A program made the position numbers and the translations under genes. Below are positions 6,498-11,625 of a stretch of 26,302 nucleotides of DNA, piece after piece (the first letter of the stretch is position 1; every line of letters begins with the position of its first letter). Below the pieces are notes generated by a model, which saw only the letters and a program-made list of their open reading frames with translations, did not search any database and was not told the DNA's origin. The stretch comes from a virus. Location: IMG/VR virus record IMGVR_UViG_3300041016_000436, positions 1-26,302 of that record; one strand, written 5' to 3'.

Positions 6498-6500
6498 GCC

Positions 6501-6977
6501 ATGCCAAATTTAAAACTTCAAGTAAGTAGAGCGTTGACGGTTATTCCTTCTGCCCTTACTAATATACCAATGCCAAATAGAATTACATCAGGGGCAGCAA
6601 CATCTACTCTCTTAGGACAGCTTGAGGATACCACTAAAGATTTTATTGCATTAGGAGTTCAAGTTGGAGATACCATTTATAATGGTACGGCAGCATCGGC
6701 ATTTATGGTAACAAATGTAGATAGTGCAACTATATTGAGTTTAAATGGGGGTCTAATAACTATTGGAGATAGTTATCGTTTGTATTCAGGAACAAATATA
6801 TCAGGTTCTCTTGAGCCATCTGTATTATATGTTGGAACAGCAGGAGACCTTAGTGTTGTAACTGCAGGGGGAGATAGCGTTAATTTTGTTGGAGTAACAG
6901 CAGGGTCTTTTATCCCCGTTCATATAATACAAGTTTTGCCAACAAGTACTGCGGCTAACATTATAGCTCTTTGGTGA
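6501..6977 (+). CDS. Virion decoration/spike-base-like protein
   Basis: 158 aa with two parts. Residues about 41-97 form a small beta domain (LEDTTKDFIALGVQVGDTIY to GDSYRLYSG) that reappears inside the ring protein at 20203. Residues about 105-158 (SVLYVGTAGDLSVVTAGGDS, VNFVGVTAGSFIPVHIIQVL, ending AANIIALW) match the pattern of small phage spike-base proteins: YVGTxGDVxVxTAGGxxVTF, then a turn, then LPVxVxxV and a terminal ALW/ALY. It probably sits on the capsid or at the spike base. No signal peptide is seen. Its stop overlaps the next start (TGATG). Confidence 0.7.
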   Translation: MPNLKLQVSRALTVIPSALTNIPMPNRITSGAATSTLLGQLEDTTKDFIALGVQVGDTIYNGTAASAFMVTNVDSATILSLNGGLITIGDSYRLYSGTNISGSLEPSVLYVGTAGDLSVVTAGGDSVNFVGVTAGSFIPVHIIQVLPTSTAANIIALW

Positions 6978-7324
6978 TGATACAGATAGGAATAAATATA
7001 GCTGTAAATGGAGGTGGAGCGTTAAGCATTCCTCCTATAGCTGTACCTGCTCTTGTTACACCGCCTTTTTTGAGTGGTCTACCAATTCTTGGTCAAGTTT
7101 TATCATGCACTAGTGGAGTATGGACAAATAGTCCAACTTCGTATTCATATCAATGGTATAGAGACCCTTTCCCGGGTGGAAACCAACAAGCAATCCTTGG
7201 AGCTGTAAACTCAACCTATACAGTAACACCATCTGACCTTAATTGTTTCATTATTTGTGAGGTTGGGGCTACAAATATTATTGGGACAAATTACGCATAT
7301 AGCAATCAAATATTTGTAATATAA
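6977..7324 (+). CDS. Ig-like beta-sandwich virion protein
   Basis: 115 aa from the ATG at 6977, which overlaps the previous stop; TTG and GTG codons just upstream are poorer starts. After a Gly/Pro-rich lead-in comes one Ig-like domain: PPFLSGLPILGQVLSCTSGV, the core Trp pair in SYSYQWYRD, then STYTVTPSDLNCFIICEVGA and a last strand TNIIGTNYAYSNQIFV. The Cys-Trp-Cys arrangement (CTSG, YQWYR, IICEV) is that of the immunoglobulin fold. Phage Ig-like domains usually decorate the capsid or fibers and bind carbohydrate weakly. Here the whole gene is one such domain, next to the spike-base-like gene. Confidence 0.75.
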   Translation: MIQIGINIAVNGGGALSIPPIAVPALVTPPFLSGLPILGQVLSCTSGVWTNSPTSYSYQWYRDPFPGGNQQAILGAVNSTYTVTPSDLNCFIICEVGATNIIGTNYAYSNQIFVI

Positions 7325-7337
7325 ATTTATATATATT

Positions 7338-7502
7338 ATGCAAAAAAATTATTTCGTAATTCTTTATTTTATAAGCGGATTTTTTACTGCATTTTCAATG
7401 ATGCTAAGTACAGGAGAGCTTTATATAAATCTTATTGGACTTACTTTTTTTTTCTATTTAGTTTTTACACTTACTGATTCAATCGAAAACTTAGGTTTAT
7501 GA
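7338..7502 (+). CDS. 54-aa two-TM membrane protein
   Basis: 54 aa with two hydrophobic segments: YFVILYFISGFFTAFSMML (about 5-23) and YINLIGLTFFFYLVFTL (about 29-46), joined by the short turn STGE. The last residues are polar and acidic. The stop overlaps the holin start by ATGA, so the two are translationally coupled. Such a partner could be an antiholin or holin helper, but no family is recognised and the role is inferred from position. Confidence 0.65.
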   Translation: MQKNYFVILYFISGFFTAFSMMLSTGELYINLIGLTFFFYLVFTLTDSIENLGL

Positions 7503-7990
7503 AAACACAATTAACAATTTTACTAGCAACAATTCAAAAATCAATTTTTCAATTATTAACAGTGGTAGGTGCATTCTTTTTACCTGTATCAGGTATACTT
7601 TTTTTAATAGGTTTTACTATAGTTGTAGATACCTTAACAGGAATATGGAAATCAAAAAAGTTAAAAATAGCTATTACGTCACGTAGGCTATCTGCCATTG
7701 TTTCAAAGTTATTTCTTTACGAACTTGCAGCGATTGGTTTCTACCTGATAGATTTTTGGATTTTAAATGATATTATTTTAAAATTCTTTTCAGTGCCGTT
7801 AATGTTGACCAAGATACTAGCTTTAGTATTGGTGTCGATTGAGGTAATGTCAATCAATGAGAACTATAAGGCGGTTAAGGGTATAGATATTTGGCAAGGA
7901 ATGAAAAATTTATTTTCAAGAGCAAAAGAAATTAAAAACGATATAGATGGAATTAGAAATAGCAAAGATAGTTCAGAAACGTCTATCTGA
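7499..7990 (+). CDS. Phage holin (holin_4-like)
   Basis: 163 aa inner-membrane protein that would open the membrane at lysis time. Hydrophobic segments lie at about 17-30, 32-48, 67-85 and 93-115. The loop IVVDTLTGIWKSKKLKIAIT with TSRRLSAIVSKLFLYEL is the pattern of the phage_holin_4 (toxin secretion/phage lysis) family: a DTxTG motif, a basic loop, then SRRxxxxVxKxxxY. The C-terminal 45 residues are a charged, probably cytoplasmic helix. The final 44 bases overlap the amidase start, which ties holin and endolysin expression together. Confidence 0.75.
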   Translation: MKTQLTILLATIQKSIFQLLTVVGAFFLPVSGILFLIGFTIVVDTLTGIWKSKKLKIAITSRRLSAIVSKLFLYELAAIGFYLIDFWILNDIILKFFSVPLMLTKILALVLVSIEVMSINENYKAVKGIDIWQGMKNLFSRAKEIKNDIDGIRNSKDSSETSI

Positions 7991-8594
7991 CGACCAATTT
8001 TTTCAAGACGTTCACCCAAAAAAACAAATCTATTTACACCATACAGCCGGAGGCCCTTCAGCTGTTAATGTGGCTAAATTCTTTAACAGTCAGGAGGGCA
8101 GGGTAGCCACTGCTTTTGTTATTGGAGCAGATGGAACGATAGTTCAGTTGTTCAGTTCTAAGCATTGGGCATACCACCTTGGACTAAAGCCCGAAGTATT
8201 TGCAGAAAATGGAGTAGATTATAGGAGCTTAGATAAAATATCAATCGGTATTGAAATTTGCAATTATGGTCCACTTGCCAAAAGAAACGGATACTTCTAC
8301 AACTATGTTGGAGGAAAGATGGATAGATCTCAAATAACTGAATTAAAAAGTAAGTACAAAGGACACATTTGGTGGCAAAGATACACTGATGAGCAGATTG
8401 AATCTACAAGACAGCTTCTTGTATATCTATGTGATACTTATGGAATAAGTAAGGAGTATACTGATTCAATTTTCAATATTGATAAAAGAGCGTTAAAAGG
8501 GGAGAATGGAGTCTTTACTCACAACTCAGTTAGATATGATAAGTCAGATATATATCCTTGTCCTAGGATGATTGAAATGCTTAAGAATTTATAA
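7947..8594 (+). CDS. N-acetylmuramoyl-L-alanine amidase endolysin
   Basis: 215 aa. It cleaves the amide bond between N-acetylmuramic acid and L-Ala of peptidoglycan (amidase_2/PGRP fold, zinc enzyme). Visible residues: LHHTAGG with His31 as first zinc ligand, SIGIEICNYG with Glu103, and THNSVRYDKSDIYPCP giving His192, Lys199/Asp201 and Cys205, as in T7 lysozyme-type enzymes (His, His, Cys). There is no signal peptide, so export depends on the upstream holin. The start lies inside the holin gene; no other in-frame ATG exists before the catalytic core. The domain fills the protein and no separate cell-wall-binding domain is seen. Confidence 0.92.
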   Translation: MELEIAKIVQKRLSDDQFFQDVHPKKQIYLHHTAGGPSAVNVAKFFNSQEGRVATAFVIGADGTIVQLFSSKHWAYHLGLKPEVFAENGVDYRSLDKISIGIEICNYGPLAKRNGYFYNYVGGKMDRSQITELKSKYKGHIWWQRYTDEQIESTRQLLVYLCDTYGISKEYTDSIFNIDKRALKGENGVFTHNSVRYDKSDIYPCPRMIEMLKNL

Positions 8595-8608
8595 GTAAAA
8601 TAATTAAT

Positions 8609-8616
8609 TACCTTTG
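8609..8616 (+). promoter_or_regulatory. Bacteroidota -7 box TACCTTTG
   Basis: TACCTTTG followed by TAAAAAT lies 21 bases before the ATG at 8638, directly after the amidase stop. The flanks (TTAATTA before, TAAAAA after) match the box at 4733. No -33 TTG is visible. Confidence 0.7.
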
Positions 8617-8637
8617 TAAAAATAATAAATAATTGTA

Positions 8638-8775
8638 ATGGCAAAGATTAAGCTAGACGGAACAAAAAAAGTAAAGCCAAAAGTAAAGCGTGAAAATATC
8701 CATGCAAAGAGCAAGACTTCTAAATTAAAGTCAAGTAAAAATTATAAGAAGATATATACACGACAAGGGAAATGA
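8638..8775 (+). CDS. 45-aa basic peptide
   Basis: 45 aa with about one third Lys (MAKIKLDGTKKVKPKVKREN, then a Ser/Lys tail). It starts 21 bases after a good -7 box, and its stop overlaps the next ATG (ATGA), which together support expression. It resembles the other small basic peptides of this genome. No family is recognised. Confidence 0.65.
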   Translation: MAKIKLDGTKKVKPKVKRENIHAKSKTSKLKSSKNYKKIYTRQGK

Positions 8776-9059
8776 GAAATTTTTTAGCAGGTACAACTAA
8801 AGGTAAGTCTAAAACGGCAAAGTATTATCATGAAAATCCTGAAGCAAGGGAGAAGAAGGTGAAATACGATATGAAATATAATGATACCAATGAACGTAGA
8901 GAATATAGAAGAGACCTTCAACGTATAAATAGAAAGAATGGAACGGCAGGGAACCATGATGGTAAAGATGTGGCTCATGTATCTAAAACAAAAACAATAT
9001 CTCAATCTCAATCTGCAAATAGAGCAGATAAAACAAGAAACTTTTTTAAGAAGAAATAA
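8772..9059 (+). CDS. Conserved phage/virus basic protein (AKYYHENPEAR type)
   Basis: 95 aa. The first half (SKTAKYYHENPEAREKKVKY, DMKYNDTNERREYRRDL) and the link QRINRKNGTAGNHDGKDVAH resemble a small protein family found in phages and large algal viruses. The NRKxGxxGNxDGKDVxH stretch faintly recalls the start of an HNH-type motif, but a complete nuclease motif is absent. It is highly basic and probably binds nucleic acid. It is joined by overlapping start and stop codons to both neighbours. Confidence 0.7.
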   Translation: MRNFLAGTTKGKSKTAKYYHENPEAREKKVKYDMKYNDTNERREYRRDLQRINRKNGTAGNHDGKDVAHVSKTKTISQSQSANRADKTRNFFKKK

Positions 9060-9520
9060 TGAAGGCATCACATTTTTTAGTAGTCTTTTTAAGCGCTCTA
9101 ATGTTATTTGGATGCTCAAGTGAACGATTAGCTCAATACCACTATAAAAAAGCTTTAAGACATGGCTTAAAAGTTATACAAGACGCTGACACTATAAGGA
9201 TAAACATAATCGATTCTATTGCTGTAATAATAAATGATACTATCGTATGGGAGAAGTATGTGACTACTAAGGATACTATAATTAAGTTTAATAATATTTA
9301 CATACCTAAAACTAGATGGCAAACTAGGATTGAGTATCGTTATAAGACCAAAGTCCTTAAACAAGAGGTTTTAAAATATAAGTATATTTATAAGGACTCA
9401 AAGCAAAAGGCAAAAGAAAAACGTGGTATTAATTGGCAGTTGTTTTTTTGGGGTGTGTTAGTTGGGGCAGCAGTAGTGGTTGTTTTGAGAATAGTTATTA
9501 AATTAAGCAGACCAATATGA
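9059..9520 (+). CDS. Lipoprotein with C-terminal TM: candidate unimolecular spanin
   Basis: 153 aa. The N-terminus is a lipoprotein signal with lipobox LFGC (Cys19). Residues about 30-120 are a soluble, beta- and charge-rich periplasmic region (DTIRINIIDSIAVIINDTIV, RWQTRIEYRYKTKVLKQEVL). Residues about 126-148 (WQLFFWGVLVGAAVVVVLRI) are a TM helix followed by a basic end. A lipid anchor at one end and a TM helix at the other is the layout of u-spanins such as phage T1 gp11, which link outer and inner membranes and fuse them in the last step of lysis. Holin and amidase lie just upstream. The lipobox Phe at -2 is less common, and no spanin homology can be shown here. Many phage lipoproteins are unknown, so the role is inference. 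Confidence 0.7.
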   Translation: MKASHFLVVFLSALMLFGCSSERLAQYHYKKALRHGLKVIQDADTIRINIIDSIAVIINDTIVWEKYVTTKDTIIKFNNIYIPKTRWQTRIEYRYKTKVLKQEVLKYKYIYKDSKQKAKEKRGINWQLFFWGVLVGAAVVVVLRIVIKLSRPI

Positions 9521-9990
9521 AAACAATAAAAAATGATAAGTTTATAACGATTATTGGCGATGTTGCGACAGACATTTTTGATTTTTATGGAGTTGCTGAA
9601 ATGCATGGATTGAATCGTAAAGATGCGCAAATAGAAGAGGTTGATAAAACAAGGGGGAACGGGGCTTACATTTACGGATTTACAAATTACGACCCAAGAG
9701 ATATTGATTTAAAAGCTAAGGCACCATATCTTCCTTTTATTTTTTTAAATACAAAACATTTTACAGGGACATATAAAGATGCGACTTTAATCATGCATGA
9801 AACTATGCACATTAGTATCTTACTAAACAATTGGGATGTAAAAGACAAAGAAGAAAAAGTAATAACAGAAGCAGAAACATATGCAAATGATATTATCAAA
9901 GCATTGTCAGACAAAGTAACCATTGTTGTAAAAGATGTCAAAACAAATAGTGAAGATAGAAGTTTGAAATTTATTTCTTCAAAAACATAA
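9517..9990 (+). CDS. Putative zinc metallopeptidase (HExxH)
   Basis: 157 aa. Residues 94-98 are HETMH within LIMHETMHISILLNN, a clear HExxH zincin helix preceded by hydrophobic residues. ITEAETYAN about 20 residues downstream (Glu118 or Glu120) could supply the third zinc ligand as in gluzincins. No signal peptide is seen, so it acts in the cytoplasm unless released at lysis. The start overlaps the stop of the lipoprotein (ATGA), placing it in the lysis operon. It could process virion or host proteins, or be a small wall-directed peptidase; substrates are unknown. Confidence 0.65.
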   Translation: MKTIKNDKFITIIGDVATDIFDFYGVAEMHGLNRKDAQIEEVDKTRGNGAYIYGFTNYDPRDIDLKAKAPYLPFIFLNTKHFTGTYKDATLIMHETMHISILLNNWDVKDKEEKVITEAETYANDIIKALSDKVTIVVKDVKTNSEDRSLKFISSKT

Positions 9991-10006
9991 ACTTATAAAA
10001 AAACAC

Positions 10007-10014
10007 TATCTTTG
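10007..10014 (+). promoter_or_regulatory. Bacteroidota -7 box TATCTTTG
   Basis: TATCTTTG followed by TAATAAA lies 26 bases before the ATG at 10041, in the short gap after the zincin gene. No -33 TTG is seen. Confidence 0.7.
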
Positions 10015-10040
10015 TAATAAATTAATCTAAATTAAATAAA

Positions 10041-10301
10041 ATGGGTAAGATAGAAAACAACGATGTTCAAGATATTATTTTTGTAACAGACGAAGAATTA
10101 AAAAACATCAGAGAGATGAATAGTGATTTTTCTAAAGCAAAAATGAATCTTGGTGATTTAGAATTGCAAAAGTATAGCTTGATAAAATACATTGATGGTA
10201 TCAAGGATGTTTTTACAAAACACGAAAAGACATTAATGGAAAAATACGGCAATGATGCAGTAATAAACATTGAGACAGGAGAAGTAACAAAAAAACAATA
10301 A
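10041..10301 (+). CDS. Small coiled-coil phage protein
   Basis: 86 aa. Residues about 15-70 form a heptad-like charged helix (DEELKNIREMNSDFSKAKMN, LGDLELQKYSLIKYIDGIKD). The end, KYGNDAVINIETGEVTKKQ, resembles small proteins from Bacteroidota phages that combine a coiled coil with a terminal YGxxxINIETGEI/V. It may form an oligomer or scaffold. It is the first gene after the 10007 promoter and probably begins the operon leading to the terminase. Confidence 0.7.
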   Translation: MGKIENNDVQDIIFVTDEELKNIREMNSDFSKAKMNLGDLELQKYSLIKYIDGIKDVFTKHEKTLMEKYGNDAVINIETGEVTKKQ

Positions 10302-10305
10302 CAAA

Positions 10306-10545
10306 ATGGGAAAGATAAGCACATATGCCGTAGTTGTACCTGTATTAAATGACCTGCTAATAGGGACAGAGGTACCAGCAAATAATGAAACTAAAAACTT
10401 TTTGGTTGCTAATATATTACGTCTATTACCGGGTGTTATTTTACAATTACCAATTTATGCTAGTAATGCTGCCGCTTTGTTAGGTGGTCTATCTCCGGGT
10501 CAATTATTCCGAGACGCATCAGGTGTTGTGAGGATTGTTTTTTAA
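10306..10545 (+). CDS. Small phage structural protein, AAALLGGL-type C-terminus
   Basis: 79 aa in two halves. The first (GKISTYAVVVPVLNDLLIGT, then ETKNFLVANIL) resembles the start of phage fiber or head proteins that read GKISELPxxxxxxxxDLLIGTD. The second (LPIYASNAAALLGGLSPGQL then FRDASGVVRIVF) is a motif I recall as the C-terminus of many phage structural proteins. A virion role is likely, but it is too short to be a full fiber. It is five bases from the gene upstream. Confidence 0.7.
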   Translation: MGKISTYAVVVPVLNDLLIGTEVPANNETKNFLVANILRLLPGVILQLPIYASNAAALLGGLSPGQLFRDASGVVRIVF

Positions 10546-10556
10546 TTTAATCTCAC

Positions 10557-10784
10557 ATGGAAATAAGAAAAATTTCTATCGGTCCTGACTATAAGGGAGG
10601 AGCAATGCATTATATTGTAGGGCAAAAAATCTTAAATGATACTAACGAGATACATATAATAAAACTTGAGGATTCAACTCAGTCTATAAAAATATATATC
10701 ATCAACGAAGCAAATGAAATACTTTTGTGGAAAGAATTTACACATACCATTCCAATTTCTATTGAATATAATATATTCTATTAA
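10557..10784 (+). CDS. Conserved small phage protein (ISIGPDYK...AMHYIVGQ)
   Basis: 75 aa, all beta by appearance: MEIRKISIGPDYKGGAMHYI, VGQKILNDTNEIHIIKLED, then LLWKEFTHTIPISIEYNI. The IGPDYKxxAMHYIVGQ and PISIEYNI motifs look like a family shared by Bacteroidota phages just upstream of the terminase. The function is unknown. Its TAATG junction with the next gene suggests coupling. Confidence 0.7.
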   Translation: MEIRKISIGPDYKGGAMHYIVGQKILNDTNEIHIIKLEDSTQSIKIYIINEANEILLWKEFTHTIPISIEYNIFY

Positions 10785-11347
10785 TGAAATCACCATTTTA
10801 CTTTATTGTTGAGTCTTTAATAAATAAAAGGTACAATAATACAAAATCCATTAGTGGACTAGATGTTATTATAAGTACATCTGAGGAAGATTATATATCT
10901 TCGAACAGACTTGCTAAAGTAATAGAGGTCCCAATTGGATATTCAGGTCCAATATCACCCGGAGATATATTACTTGTTCATCATAATGTTTTTAAATTCT
11001 ATTATGATATGAGAGGAAATCAAAAAAGCGGAAAAAGTTTTTTTAAGGACAATGTATTTTTTGTTGAGCTAGACCAATTTTTCATGTACCAAAAAGATGG
11101 TGTGTGGAATGCTTATGATAAGTATTGTTTTGTAAAGCCAATAGATGCTATTGACTCTTATATAAAGAAACCTTTTAGCAATGAGCCATTGATGGGTGAA
11201 ATGCTATATCCAAATGATTACTTAATTTCAAAGGGAATAAATAAGGGGGACATGGTATGTTTTTCTCCCGACAGCGAATATGAATTTACTGTTGATGATG
11301 TTATGATGTATAGGATAATGGATAGTCAGATAACAATGAAACTATGA
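10784..11347 (+). CDS. Two-repeat beta-barrel protein, possibly GroES-like
   Basis: 187 aa. Two similar segments can be traced. The first is RLAKVIEVPIGYSGPISPGD then ILLVHHNVFKFYYD (about residues 42-75). The second is MGEMLYPNDYLISKGINKGD then MVCFSPDSEYEFTVDDVMMYRI (about 137-178). Each has a 'V/M..x..P ... I..GD hydrophobic' order like the GxVxAVGxG...VKxGDxVxF core of GroES. Between them lies EYCFVKPI-like DKYCFVKPIDAI, similar to a GroES first strand. It could be a duplicated co-chaperonin or simply a barrel-fold virion protein. It overlaps both neighbours by one to four bases. The GroES link is inference. Confidence 0.65.
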   Translation: MKSPFYFIVESLINKRYNNTKSISGLDVIISTSEEDYISSNRLAKVIEVPIGYSGPISPGDILLVHHNVFKFYYDMRGNQKSGKSFFKDNVFFVELDQFFMYQKDGVWNAYDKYCFVKPIDAIDSYIKKPFSNEPLMGEMLYPNDYLISKGINKGDMVCFSPDSEYEFTVDDVMMYRIMDSQITMKL

Positions 11348-11625
11348 CAACGAAAGAAATAAAATTAAAGATAATAGCTGCAGGTCACAAAGCAGTTGAG
11401 CAATTAATAAAAGTAGCCGAAGAAGACATTATAAAATTAGACTCTGAAGATGAGTTGGCAGCAGATAGATTAAAGAATGCTGCTATGACAAAAAAATTAG
11501 CGATATTTGATGCTTTCGAGATATTAAATAGAATAGAGTCAGAGAGAGAGGGAATTGAGTCCTTAGAGAAAGGAATAAGTAAAACGGATACTAAACAAGG
11601 ATTTGCTGAAAGACGATCAAGATAA
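11344..11625 (+). CDS. Possible small terminase subunit
   Basis: 93 aa, helical. The core, AGHKAVEQLIKVAEEDIIKL, then DELAADRLKNAAMTKKLAIF and DAFEILNRIESE, is conserved in related phages in my recollection, and it ends GFAERRSR. It lies directly before the large terminase and overlaps it if TerL starts at the TTG at 11603. Small terminase subunits bind the packaging site and are short helical oligomers, so position and size fit. No helix-turn-helix is obvious, so the call is contextual. Confidence 0.6.
   Translation: MTTKEIKLKIIAAGHKAVEQLIKVAEEDIIKLDSEDELAADRLKNAAMTKKLAIFDAFEILNRIESEREGIESLEKGISKTDTKQGFAERRSR

Noticed and set aside
6112-6500. Gene-free stretch between 6111 and 6501
   Set aside because: Two small genes (59 and 55 aa) with good start codons and tight spacing fill it.
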